From Stappia indica (GTDB lineage: Bacteria; Pseudomonadota; Alphaproteobacteria; Rhizobiales; Stappiaceae): 64,000 nt of DNA. The notes beneath the pieces were generated by a model that did not search any database, was not told where the DNA came from, and was given only the letters and a program-made list of their open reading frames with translations. Location of the stretch: contig NZ_JAIVMG010000001.1 of NCBI RefSeq assembly GCF_020177335.1, forward strand, positions 682,001 to 746,000, in the 5' to 3' direction. Shown in pieces: positions 42,661 through 53,023 of the stretch (the first letter of the stretch is position 1; the number at the start of each line of letters is the position of its first letter). The translations under genes and the position numbers were made by a program.

Positions 42661-43514
42661 TGTCAAAGACCCGACAGGCCGGCGCCGGCATGCGCTACAC
42701 CCTCGGCCAGTTCGCCTCCCATGCATTCCTGCTGGCGCTGGCGTTCATCTTCATGTTCCCGTTCTACGTGATGCTGGTGACCTCGTTCCGGGCACCGCAG
42801 GAGCTGTTCACGCCGGAGTTCAACTGGCTGCCGCAAGTCTTTACTGGCGCGCATTATTACATCGAGTCGCTGACTGCCACGCCGGTGCTGACCTTCATGA
42901 AGAACGGCGTGATCATCTCCCTCGGCATTCTGCTGGTGCAACTGCTGACGGCGATCCCGTGCGCCTATGCGCTGGCCAAGTTCGAATTTCGCGGCCGCAA
43001 GCTGCTGTTCGCCATCGTCATCTTCGCCTTGACGGTGCCGATCCAGGTGCCGGCGCTGCCGCTCTTTCTCGGGCTCAACGCGATTGGCGCGCTCGACACC
43101 TACTTCGCCGCTATGATGCCGTTCTTCCTCTCGGTGTTCGCGATCTTCCTGTTCCGCCAGAGCTTCAAGTCCTATCCGGATGAGATCATCCACGCGGCGC
43201 GGCTCGACGGCATGTCGGAATGGGCGATCCTGTGGACCATCGTCGTGCCCGGCTCGGTTCCCGCCATCGCCGCCTTCTCGGTGTTCTCGCTGACCAGCCA
43301 CTGGAACGACCTCTACTGGCCGATGATCGTGATCCGCTCCAACGAGCTGATGACGCCGCCGCTGGGGCTGGCCTATTTCGCGGATTCCGAAAGCGGCGAG
43401 AACTACGGCGCGCTGATGGCAACCGCCACCATCCTGACCGCGCCCCTGATGCTGGCCTTCCTCTTCGCCCAGCGCCAGTTCATCCGCGGCATCACCATGA
43501 CCGGCGTGAAATAA
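42660..43514 (+). CDS. ABC transporter permease (UgpE/MalG type)
   Basis: The 284-residue second CUT1 permease has six helices and the EAA loop DEIIHAARLDGMSEWAILWTIVVPGS. It pairs with the preceding permease, and its start overlaps that gene's stop by one base. The C-terminal QRQFIRGITMTGVK end is typical of the MalG side. Confidence 0.9.
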   Translation: MSKTRQAGAGMRYTLGQFASHAFLLALAFIFMFPFYVMLVTSFRAPQELFTPEFNWLPQVFTGAHYYIESLTATPVLTFMKNGVIISLGILLVQLLTAIPCAYALAKFEFRGRKLLFAIVIFALTVPIQVPALPLFLGLNAIGALDTYFAAMMPFFLSVFAIFLFRQSFKSYPDEIIHAARLDGMSEWAILWTIVVPGSVPAIAAFSVFSLTSHWNDLYWPMIVIRSNELMTPPLGLAYFADSESGENYGALMATATILTAPLMLAFLFAQRQFIRGITMTGVK

Positions 43515-43685
43515 GCGCCTTGCTGACAAATCGGGAGCCGGGCCGCCATGAGGTCAAGGCCCGCTCCCCGACGAGATCGCGTTGACAAGCGCGAGACGCG
43601 GAAGGTGGCTGCCACCACCCCCGCGCAACCCGCGGCCCTGAGGCCGCATCAAACGGGGATACTCCCCCCTTCGACAGGGAAAACG

Positions 43686-44966
43686 ATGAAACAGTTGCTT
43701 AGCACCGCCGCCCTTGGCGCAACTCTACTGGCAAGCACGGTCGCGGCACAAGCCGAGGTCACGTTGAATGTGCTGCACGCATGGCCGGGCCACCGCCACT
43801 TCCATGAAGACGTCGCCAACGCCTTCATGGAGAAGAACCCGGACATCAAGATCAACTTCCTCGCCCCGGCCGAGAGCTACGACCAGGCTCACCAGGCGAT
43901 CATCCGCGATGCGCTGACCGGCAATCTCCCGGATATCGTCTTCTCCGGCTACCACCTGCTGCCGGAGCTGATCGAGCAGCTTCAGGCGCGCGAGCTGGAT
44001 GTGCCGCTTGCCCCGTTCATCGAGGCCGCCGGCGGTGCCGAATGGCTGGAGAAGAACTACAATCCGGCGATGATCAACCTGACCACCGTGAAGGGTGAGA
44101 TCTACGGCCTGCCGTTCAACGCTTCCACGCCGATCGTTTTCTACAACGCGGACCTGGTCAAGAAGGCCGGCGGCGATCTGGACAACATGCCTGAGGACTG
44201 GGACGGCTGGATCGAGCTGGCCGGCAAGGTCGACGCGCTCGGCGATGACATCACCGGCATGTCCTATGCGGTCGACGCCTGGCCGGACGACTGGCTGTGG
44301 CGCGCGCTGATCTCGCAGCAGGGCGCCCCGTTCATGAACGAGGACGGCACCGCCGTTGCCTGGAATGACGACAGCGGCAAGAAGGCCCTGGAACTGGCCG
44401 TGCGCTTCGTCAAGGACGCCGGCATGAAGCAGATGGAGTTCTCGCAGAGCCGTCAGCAGTTCGCCGCTGGCCTCACGGGCTTCACCATTCAGTCGGTCAA
44501 CTCCGCACGCTCCTTCGAAGAGCTGGCCAAGGGCAAATTCACCGTCGGCTCGACCATCTACCCGGTTGCCGACAAGGCGAACGGCAAGGTGCCGACCGGC
44601 GGCAACGGCGGTATCATCACCACCCAGGACGCAGAACGGCAGAAGGCCGCCTTCGAGTACATCAAGTTCGCTGCGAGCCCCGAGGGACAGAAGCTCGCCG
44701 TGCTCGGTTCCGGCTACATGCCCACCAACCAGCTGGCGATGGCGCCGGAACTGCTTGGTGACTTCTACGCCAAGAACCCCAACTGGAAGACCTCGCTGAA
44801 CCAGCTTGAGCGGGCGATCCCGTGGGGCGGCTACCCGGGCACCAACGCGGTCGAGATCTGGCGCACCCAGCGCGACATCATCAGCGCGGTGATGGCCGGC
44901 GACCTGTCCGTCGAGGACGGTCTGGCCGAGATGGTCGATGAGACCAACGCCCTGATCGGCAAGTAA
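43686..44966 (+). CDS. ABC transporter substrate-binding protein (UgpB-like, CUT1)
   Basis: The 426-residue protein has a Sec signal (MKQLLSTAALGATLLASTVAAQA) and the cluster-D binding-protein fold, with TLNVLHAWPGHRHFHEDVANAF and a characteristic GLPFNASTPIVFYNADLVKKAG. This texture resembles UgpB-like binders of glycerol phosphates or sugars. The ATG at 43686 begins the signal peptide; longer frames read through non-coding leader. The 12-base hairpin behind it may protect this high-abundance message end. Confidence 0.9.
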   Translation: MKQLLSTAALGATLLASTVAAQAEVTLNVLHAWPGHRHFHEDVANAFMEKNPDIKINFLAPAESYDQAHQAIIRDALTGNLPDIVFSGYHLLPELIEQLQARELDVPLAPFIEAAGGAEWLEKNYNPAMINLTTVKGEIYGLPFNASTPIVFYNADLVKKAGGDLDNMPEDWDGWIELAGKVDALGDDITGMSYAVDAWPDDWLWRALISQQGAPFMNEDGTAVAWNDDSGKKALELAVRFVKDAGMKQMEFSQSRQQFAAGLTGFTIQSVNSARSFEELAKGKFTVGSTIYPVADKANGKVPTGGNGGIITTQDAERQKAAFEYIKFAASPEGQKLAVLGSGYMPTNQLAMAPELLGDFYAKNPNWKTSLNQLERAIPWGGYPGTNAVEIWRTQRDIISAVMAGDLSVEDGLAEMVDETNALIGK

Positions 44967-44976
44967 GCCTGGGTTC

Positions 44977-45010
44977 CCGGCCCGCCAGGACCCTGGTTCT
45001 GGCGGGCCGG
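44977..45010 (+). terminator. strong hairpin after the binding-protein gene
   Basis: A perfect 12-base stem (CCGGCCCGCCAG / CTGGCGGGCCGG) with a ten-base loop but no T-run. It probably stabilises the 3' end or reduces read-through into the HAD gene. Confidence 0.65.
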
Positions 45011-45084
45011 TTCCGGACCCGCTCCGCCTACAGCCGGAGCGCCCCGCCTCCGGCGGCGCCCTTCTTCAGAGAAACGAGCAAGAT

Positions 45085-45753
45085 TTGAGAGAGCTTTTCT
45101 TTTTCGATTGCGATGGAGTGCTGGTCGACAGCGAAGTGCTCTCCGCCGCGACCACCAGCGAGATCCTTGCCGAACACGGCATCGCCCTCAGCGTCCAGGA
45201 CGCCATCCGCATCTTCACCGGCAAGACCATTGGCGATGCGGCCAGGCTGGTCGCCGAACGGTACGACGTGACGCTGCCGGAGGACTATGCCGCCCGGCAC
45301 GAAGCGGCCCTCATGCGCCGTTTCACCGAGGAGCTGCGCGAGATCGCCGGCATCCGCCAGGTGCTGGAGACTTGTTCCGCGCCGGTCTGCGTCACCTCCA
45401 ACAGCACCCATTCGCGGCTTGCGCTGACGCTGAAGACCACCGATCTGCTGCGCTACTTCGGACGCAACGTGTTCAGCGCCGAGGACGTGGCCGCGCCCAA
45501 GCCGGCGCCCGACCTGTTCCGGCACGCCGCAGCAGCCTTTGGCGTCGATCCCTCACGCTGCATCACCATTGACGACAGCGTGTCCGGCATCGCCGGTGCG
45601 CGGGCGGCGGGCGCCCGGGCCATCGGTTTTTGCGGCGGCAGCCACATCACTGACGGCACGCCCGCGCAACTGCTGGCCGCCGGCGCCGAAATCTGCCTTC
45701 ATTCCATGGCCGAGCTGCAGGACTACCTGCATTCGTCCGCCCCCAACCGATGA
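45085..45753 (+). CDS. HAD-superfamily phosphatase (beta-phosphoglucomutase-like)
   Basis: The 222-residue protein has the HAD motifs DCDGVLVDSE (D8, D10), TSNSTHSRL, KPAPDLF and DDSVSGIAGA, with a helical cap between. It starts with TTG because no ATG or GTG precedes the essential first strand. Such enzymes dephosphorylate small sugar phosphates or act as mutases. In this cluster it may process the imported compound or remove a toxic phosphate intermediate. Confidence 0.85.
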   Translation: MRELFFFDCDGVLVDSEVLSAATTSEILAEHGIALSVQDAIRIFTGKTIGDAARLVAERYDVTLPEDYAARHEAALMRRFTEELREIAGIRQVLETCSAPVCVTSNSTHSRLALTLKTTDLLRYFGRNVFSAEDVAAPKPAPDLFRHAAAAFGVDPSRCITIDDSVSGIAGARAAGARAIGFCGGSHITDGTPAQLLAAGAEICLHSMAELQDYLHSSAPNR

Positions 45754-45763
45754 GACTGACGAG

Positions 45764-46666
45764 ATGACCCCGCTTCCTCCCTTCGACCGCACCGGCCCGC
45801 TTCTCAAGGGCAACATTCATACCCATTCCACCCGGTCCGACGGCGCCCTGCCGCCGGAGGAAGTGGTGCGCCGCTACAAGGCCGGCGGCTATGACTTCCT
45901 GTGCATGACCGACCATTTCCTGGCGCAGTTCGACTTTCCGCTGACGGATATCTCGACCTTCGCCGATAGCAGCTTCACCCCGCTTCACGGCGCGGAACTG
46001 CACGCGCCGCGCACGGAAATGAGCGATCTGTGGCACCTGGTCGCCGTTGGTCTGCCGCGCGATTTCGCGCCGACCCGGTCCGACGAGGATGGCCCCGCTC
46101 TTGCCCGCCGCGCCTATGAGGCCGGTGCCTTCGTCGGCATGGCGCATCCGGCCTGGTACGAGCTGTCCCTCGATGACGCGGAAACGCTGGTCGAGCATTG
46201 CCATGCGGTCGAGATCTACAATCACGGCTGCCACCTGATGCATGACAAGGGCGACGGCGCCTACATGCTCGACGGGCTGGCCGACAAGGGCCACCGGATG
46301 CTCACCTACGCCTGCGACGACGCCCATTTCAAATCGCCGGACTTCGGTGGCGGCTGGATCCACCTGCGCGCCGCCGACCGCTCTCCCGAGGCGATCCTCG
46401 AAGCGCTGAAGGGCGGCAGCTACTATTCCACGCAAGGGCCGCAGATCAACATGGTCGCGCTCACCGACGAGGGCATCGTGGTGGAATGCAGCCCGGCCTC
46501 CGGCATCGTCGCCATCGGTCAGGGCTACCAGTACAGCTTCCAGTTCGGCCAGTGCCTCAGCCGGGTGGTCCTGCCGCTCGACGGCCTGAAGGGCAGCCCC
46601 TGGATGCGCCTGATCGTCACCGATGCGGCAGGCAAGCGCGCCTGGACGAACCCGCACTGGTTCTGA
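45764..46666 (+). CDS. PHP-domain metal-dependent phosphoesterase (CehA/McbA-like)
   Basis: The 300-residue protein has the PHP metal motifs NIHTHSTRSDG (H19, H21, D26), CMTDHF and CDDAHF. Family members hydrolyse phosphoesters; CehA/McbA-type proteins also cleave carbamates. It starts ten bases after the HAD gene stop. Together with UgpB-like uptake this hints at a phosphodiester or phosphorylated polyol substrate, although that is uncertain. Confidence 0.83.
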   Translation: MTPLPPFDRTGPLLKGNIHTHSTRSDGALPPEEVVRRYKAGGYDFLCMTDHFLAQFDFPLTDISTFADSSFTPLHGAELHAPRTEMSDLWHLVAVGLPRDFAPTRSDEDGPALARRAYEAGAFVGMAHPAWYELSLDDAETLVEHCHAVEIYNHGCHLMHDKGDGAYMLDGLADKGHRMLTYACDDAHFKSPDFGGGWIHLRAADRSPEAILEALKGGSYYSTQGPQINMVALTDEGIVVECSPASGIVAIGQGYQYSFQFGQCLSRVVLPLDGLKGSPWMRLIVTDAAGKRAWTNPHWF

Positions 46667-46769
46667 CCGACACGGCCATCGGCATACCGTCCCCCTGAGG
46701 ACCGACGCCTTGCGCCCACGGGCGCAAGGCAGCAACGCCACACACGGCATCGCGGAGGAGGAGACGGAG

Positions 46770-47576
46770 ATGGCGGCGGAGTGGAACGGAAAAAATGGCT
46801 TCGGACAAGGCACCATCGCCCGCATCGAAGCCACCATCGACACCTGTCCCAAGGCGCTGTCGCGCATTGCCAGCTACATCACCCGCGAGCCCGAACGCTC
46901 CGCCCGCGCCTCGATGGCGGAGCTGGCGGAACTGTGCGGCAGCGGTGAAGCCAGCATCGTCCGCTTCTGCCGGTTTCTCGGCTACAAGGGCTTCCGCGAC
47001 TTCAAGATCGCCCTGGCCTCCGACATCGCCTATCAGCAGCGCGCCCAGCCGCACGCGGTGCCGGAGGCGGTGGCTCGGGTCAATGCCGCCGTTCTGGCCA
47101 CCTCCGCCGCCCTGTCCAATGACGAGATCACCCAGGTCGCACGGATGTTGATCGCGGCCCGCTGCATCAACCTGTTCGGCTCCGGTGTGTCCGGCATCGT
47201 CGCCGAGCTGTTCGCCTATCGCTTTTCCCGGCTGGGGCTTGTCGCCCGCGCCTTTCAGGACGGGGTCGCCGCCGCCGAGGTCGCCAACAAGCCCGGCGGG
47301 CGCTCGGTCTTCATGGTGATTTCCGAAACCGGGCTGACCCGTCACAACGAAGGACTTCTGCGGCTTGCGCGAAAGTCGGGCGCCCACACCATCGCCGTTT
47401 CCGGCCGGCGCATGCCGCAGCTCGGTGCCCTGTGCGACACGATCCTGCTGGCCACCCCGCTTTCGCCGCTGCCTGAACGGGGCGAGACCAGCCCCGCCAT
47501 CGCCAAGATCTTCATCTGCGAATTGCTGGCGCAAGAGATCAAGCGACTGACGGCCCCTTCCCCCGACGACGCCTGA
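46770..47576 (+). CDS. RpiR-family transcriptional regulator (HTH plus SIS domain)
   Basis: The 268-residue protein has the N-terminal RpiR HTH (about 1-80, with SMAELAELCGSGEASIVRFCRFLGYKGFRDFKIALA) and a C-terminal SIS sugar-phosphate-binding domain (about 105-240, INLFGSGVSGIVAELFAYRFSRLG). The ATG at 46770 has GGAGGAGGAGACGGAG in front. It probably senses a phospho-sugar formed in this pathway and controls the importer operon, perhaps at the TGAAA-N10-TTTCA site near 40300. Confidence 0.9.
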   Translation: MAAEWNGKNGFGQGTIARIEATIDTCPKALSRIASYITREPERSARASMAELAELCGSGEASIVRFCRFLGYKGFRDFKIALASDIAYQQRAQPHAVPEAVARVNAAVLATSAALSNDEITQVARMLIAARCINLFGSGVSGIVAELFAYRFSRLGLVARAFQDGVAAAEVANKPGGRSVFMVISETGLTRHNEGLLRLARKSGAHTIAVSGRRMPQLGALCDTILLATPLSPLPERGETSPAIAKIFICELLAQEIKRLTAPSPDDA

Positions 47577-47666
47577 CACAGCCTTCACGCGCCTTGCCTT
47601 GCATCCTTCGACAGGACGCCGTTACCTGTTGCGGCTCTTGGGCTTTTCTATGGGGGAGGATGCGGC

Positions 47667-49196
47667 ATGGGCGAAGCGTTTCTCGGGATCGACATCGGCA
47701 CCTCCGCCTGCAAGATCCTGACCCTGTCGGCGGAAGGGCAGATTCTGGCGCGCGGCACCGCCGCCTATGGGCTGGCCCAGCCCCGCCCCGGCTGGAGCGA
47801 ACAGGACCCCACCCTGTGGATCGAGGCCGTCCGCTCCGCGCTTGCCGGCGTTCTGGCCGTGGTACGCCCCAATGAGATCGCCGGCATCGGCCTCACCGGC
47901 CAGATGCACGGGCTGACGCCGGTCGACCGGGATCACAAGGTGCTGCGCCCGGCGATCCTGTGGAACGATCAGCGCAACGCCCATGAGGCCGAGGAACTGA
48001 CCCGGCTTGCCGGCGGCTCGGCGGCGCTGCGGCAGATGACCAACAACCGGATGCTGGCCGGCTACACCGGCGGCAAGATCCTGTGGCTGCAACGGCACGA
48101 ACCGCATCTGTTCGAGCGGATGCGGCACGCCCTCAACCCGAAGGACTATCTCCGGCTGGTACTGACCGGCGAGGTGGCGACCGAAGTGTCGGACGCCTCC
48201 GGTACCGGGCTTTTCGACACGCACCGACGGCAATGGTCCGATGAGCTGCTCGCGCGGATGCCCTTCGATGCAGCGCTGCTGCCGCCGTGTTTCGAATCCT
48301 CCGAGGTCACGGGCCGGGTAAGCCGGAGCGGCGCCGCGCTGTTCGGCCTTAGCGAGGGTACGCCCGTGATCGGCGGCGGCGGCGATGCGGTGGTCCAGAC
48401 CCTCGGCTCCGGCATCACCGCGCCGGGCGAATTGCAAACCACCATCGGCACCGCCGGCATTCTCGCCGCCGTGCTCGATGCCCCGCGCGACAATGACGAT
48501 GGACGGTTGCAGATCTTCTGCAACGTGGCGCCGGAGAGCTGGCATTGCATGGGGGTTTCGCTCAATGCCGGCGGCGCAATGGCCTGGCTCCGGGACGTGT
48601 TGTCCGAAGGGACCGGCTCCCCGCCCACGTTCGACAGTCTGGTCGCGGCGGCGGAAAAGAGCGTCCCCGGCGCCGGCGGCCTGCTGTTCCTGCCCTATCT
48701 CAACGGTGAGCGCTGCCCCCATCCGGACCCGGCCGCACGCGGCGGCTTCATCGGCCTCACCGCCCGGCATGGCGCCGGCGACATGGTGCGCGCCACCATG
48801 GAGGGGGTTGTTTTCGCGCTCTACGACATCTTCGCGCTGATGCGCCGCCTCGGAGTGGAGGGGAGCCTGATCAAGGCCTCCGGCGGCGGGGCCAGCGCGC
48901 CGCTGTGGCGGCAGATCCAGGCGGATCTGTTCGATTGCGACGTGGTCACCACCGAGGGCGCGGCGGAGGGCGCGGCCTTCGGCGCCGCGCTGCTGGCCGG
49001 TGTCGGCTGCGGCGTTTGGAGGGATTCCGGCGAGGCCGCCCGCCTCTGCCGCCCCCTCACCGTGCAACACCCCGACCGGCACGACGGTGCGCGCTACCGG
49101 GAGCTCTACTCCGCCTATGCCGCTCTTTATCCCGCTCTGACGGAGAGTTTTTCAATGCTTTCCGCCCTTTCGGCAACCGAGACCCGTGCAACCTGA
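47667..49196 (+). CDS. xylB: xylulokinase (FGGY carbohydrate kinase)
   Basis: The 509-residue kinase has the FGGY fold, with IDIGTSACKILTL for phosphate binding, GQMHGLTPVD and ILWNDQR typical of xylulokinases, and KASGGGASAPLWRQIQADLF near the C-terminus. It phosphorylates D-xylulose or a closely related ketose or polyol. GGGGGAGGAT precedes the ATG. It closes the carbohydrate cluster. Specificity for another pentulose is possible. Confidence 0.88.
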   Translation: MGEAFLGIDIGTSACKILTLSAEGQILARGTAAYGLAQPRPGWSEQDPTLWIEAVRSALAGVLAVVRPNEIAGIGLTGQMHGLTPVDRDHKVLRPAILWNDQRNAHEAEELTRLAGGSAALRQMTNNRMLAGYTGGKILWLQRHEPHLFERMRHALNPKDYLRLVLTGEVATEVSDASGTGLFDTHRRQWSDELLARMPFDAALLPPCFESSEVTGRVSRSGAALFGLSEGTPVIGGGGDAVVQTLGSGITAPGELQTTIGTAGILAAVLDAPRDNDDGRLQIFCNVAPESWHCMGVSLNAGGAMAWLRDVLSEGTGSPPTFDSLVAAAEKSVPGAGGLLFLPYLNGERCPHPDPAARGGFIGLTARHGAGDMVRATMEGVVFALYDIFALMRRLGVEGSLIKASGGGASAPLWRQIQADLFDCDVVTTEGAAEGAAFGAALLAGVGCGVWRDSGEAARLCRPLTVQHPDRHDGARYRELYSAYAALYPALTESFSMLSALSATETRAT

Positions 49197-49367
49197 GGGA
49201 CCGCGCCCCGCTCCCTCGAAGAAGAGATCCTTCTTCCCTTCGGAGATACGAAGTAGATTATTTCGCATTCTGCCCAAGAATAAGGGCTTCTGGCAGGATA
49301 TTTCGGCCGCTGAGAGAGTAAAATCGCGGCAACGCTACCTCATCCGGGCCACGCCTCCCGGCACTGA

Positions 49368-50660
<1,293 letters not shown>

Positions 50661-50661
50661 C

Positions 50662-51675
50662 ATGGCACGCATGACCATGATCGAGGCGATCCGCAGCGCC
50701 CATGACCTTGCCATGGAGCGGGACGAGCGGGTCGTCGTCTTCGGCGAGGATGTCGGCTACTTCGGCGGCGTTTTCCGCTGCACCGCCGGCTTGCAGAAGA
50801 AATACGGCAGCAGCCGCTGTTTCGATGCGCCAATCAACGAAAGCGGCATCGTCGGAGCGGGCATCGGCATGGCCGCCTACGGGCTGAAGCCGGTGGTGGA
50901 GATCCAGTTCGCCGACTACATGTACCCCGCCTATGACCAGATCGTCAGCGAGGCGGCGCGCATGCGCCACCGCTCCGCCGGCCAGTTCACCTGCCAGATG
51001 GTGATCCGCATGCCGACCGGCGGCGGCATCTTCGGCGGCCAGACTCACAGCCAGAGCCCGGAAGCGCTGTTCACCCATGTTTCCGGACTGAAGGTGGTGG
51101 TGCCGTCGAACCCGCAGGACGCCAAGGGCCTGCTGCTTGCCGCCATCGAGGATCCGGATCCGGTAATCTTCCTGGAGCCTAAACGGCTCTACAACGGCCC
51201 GTTCGACGGTCATCACGACCGGCCGGTGGTGCCGTGGAAGGCCCATCCGCTGGGCGAGGTGGAGGACGGCCCCTACACCGTTCCGCTTGGCAAGGCGGCA
51301 ATCCGCCGTCCGGGCTCGGCTCTCACCGTGCTGGCCTATGGCACCATGGTGCATGTGGCCGAGGCGGCGGCGGAGGACGCAGGCGTCGATGCGGAGGTGA
51401 TCGATCTGCGCACCCTCATCCCCTACGACCTTGAGACCATCACCGCCTCGGTGAAGAAGACCGGCCGCTGCGTTGTCGTGCATGAGGCGACCCGCACCTC
51501 CGGTTTCGGCGCGGAGCTGAGCGCCCTGGTGCAGGAGACCTGCTTCTATCACCTGGAGGCGCCGGTGGTGCGGGTGACCGGCTGGGACACCCCCTATCCG
51601 CATGCGCAGGAATGGGCCTACTTCCCCGGCCCGGACCGGATCCGCCGGGCGTTCAAAGCGGTTCTGGAGGGCTGA
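50662..51675 (+). CDS. branched-chain 2-oxoacid dehydrogenase E1 beta subunit
   Basis: The 337-residue partner carries VVVFGEDVGYFGGVFRCTAGL at the N-terminus and the transketolase C-terminal segment with TGRCVVVHEATRTSGFGAELS. It forms the alpha2beta2 E1 with the preceding subunit; its ATG lies two bases after that stop. Confidence 0.92.
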   Translation: MARMTMIEAIRSAHDLAMERDERVVVFGEDVGYFGGVFRCTAGLQKKYGSSRCFDAPINESGIVGAGIGMAAYGLKPVVEIQFADYMYPAYDQIVSEAARMRHRSAGQFTCQMVIRMPTGGGIFGGQTHSQSPEALFTHVSGLKVVVPSNPQDAKGLLLAAIEDPDPVIFLEPKRLYNGPFDGHHDRPVVPWKAHPLGEVEDGPYTVPLGKAAIRRPGSALTVLAYGTMVHVAEAAAEDAGVDAEVIDLRTLIPYDLETITASVKKTGRCVVVHEATRTSGFGAELSALVQETCFYHLEAPVVRVTGWDTPYPHAQEWAYFPGPDRIRRAFKAVLEG

Positions 51676-51678
51676 GGC

Positions 51679-53019
51679 ATGGGCATTTACACGATCACCC
51701 TGCCCGACGTCGGCGAGGGCATCGCTGAAGCGGAACTGACCGAATGGAACGTGGCCATCGGCGATCATGTGGAAGAGGACGACGTTCTCGGCATCGTGAT
51801 GACAGACAAGGCGGCGGTGGAGGTGCCCTCGACCGTATCCGGCACCGTGGCCTGGCTGTGCGGCGAGCCCGGCGATTTCATTCCCATCGGCGGCAAGTTC
51901 ATTCAGATCGAGGTCGAGGGGCCGGGCAACACCGACAAGGCGGCCGCTGCGCCGGCGGTGAAAGCCGAAACGCCGCCACCGCCCCCCGCAGCGGAACCGG
52001 AACCGGAGCCAACCGCCTCTGCGCCGGCGAAACCCGCCGAAACTCCTCTGCCTGCGGCCACGAATGCCACCGGCAATGGCAAGGCCAGAACCGGCGTTCC
52101 TGCCGCCGGGCCCCGCAGCCGGCCGCTGGCCATTGGCGAAAAACCGCTGGCCGCACCTTCGGTGCGTCGGCGTGCGCAGGAAAGTGGCATCGACTTGCGC
52201 CTTCTCACCGGCAGCGGCCCGGAAGGGCGCATCCTGCATGAGGATCTCGATGCCTGGGCGGAGCCGTCCTCTGGCTCCGCGGGCACCGCGCCACGGCGTA
52301 TTGCCCGCCCACCGGCGACGGGCGTGCGCGAGATCAAGGTGGTCGGCATGCGCCGCAAGATCGCCGAGAAGATGGCTCTGGCCAAGGCGCGCATCCCGCA
52401 TATCACCATTGTCGAGGAGGTGGATGTCTCCGCGTTGGAAGACCTGCGGGCGAGCCTCAACGCCCGGCATGGCGCCGCGCGCGGCAAGCTGACGCTGCTG
52501 CCCTTCGTCATGCGGGCCATCGTCACCGCCCTGCGCGAGCAGCCGGAGATGAACGCCCATTATGACGACGAGGCCGGCGTGATCCGCCAGTTCGACGGGG
52601 TGCATATCGGCATCGCCACCCAGACCGGCGCCGGCTTGACCGTGCCGGTCGCCGGGCATGTGGAAACCCACGGGCTCTGGGACAGTGCCGAAGAGCTGAC
52701 CCGGCTTGCGGAGGCGGCGCGCAGCGGCGCGGCGACCCGCGAGGAGCTGTCCGGCTCGACCATCACCATCACCTCGCTCGGCCCGCTCGGGGCCATCGCC
52801 ACCACACCGATCATCAACCACCCGGAGGTGGCCATCGTCGGCATCAACAAGATGGCGGTCCGGCCGATCTGGGACGGCCAGGCCTTCCAGCCGCGCAAGA
52901 TGATGAACATCTCCTGCGCCTTCGATCACCGGGTGATCGACGGCTGGGACGCGGCGGTGTTCGTGCAGGCACTGAAGAAGCTGCTGGAGACCCCTGCCCT
53001 GTTGTTCATCGAGGACTGA
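51679..53019 (+). CDS. branched-chain 2-oxoacid dehydrogenase E2 (dihydrolipoamide acyltransferase)
   Basis: The 446-residue protein has one N-terminal lipoyl domain (lipoyl lysine K44 in TDKAAVEVPS), a flexible Ala/Pro-rich linker (about 85-145), a peripheral subunit-binding domain (about 153-195, APSVRRRAQESGIDL) and the catalytic acyltransferase domain with CAFDHRVIDGWDAAVF near the C-terminus. It forms the core of the complex. The linker repeats of PAAEPEPEP type are normal for E2. Confidence 0.93.
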   Translation: MGIYTITLPDVGEGIAEAELTEWNVAIGDHVEEDDVLGIVMTDKAAVEVPSTVSGTVAWLCGEPGDFIPIGGKFIQIEVEGPGNTDKAAAAPAVKAETPPPPPAAEPEPEPTASAPAKPAETPLPAATNATGNGKARTGVPAAGPRSRPLAIGEKPLAAPSVRRRAQESGIDLRLLTGSGPEGRILHEDLDAWAEPSSGSAGTAPRRIARPPATGVREIKVVGMRRKIAEKMALAKARIPHITIVEEVDVSALEDLRASLNARHGAARGKLTLLPFVMRAIVTALREQPEMNAHYDDEAGVIRQFDGVHIGIATQTGAGLTVPVAGHVETHGLWDSAEELTRLAEAARSGAATREELSGSTITITSLGPLGAIATTPIINHPEVAIVGINKMAVRPIWDGQAFQPRKMMNISCAFDHRVIDGWDAAVFVQALKKLLETPALLFIED

Positions 53020-53023
53020 GCCG

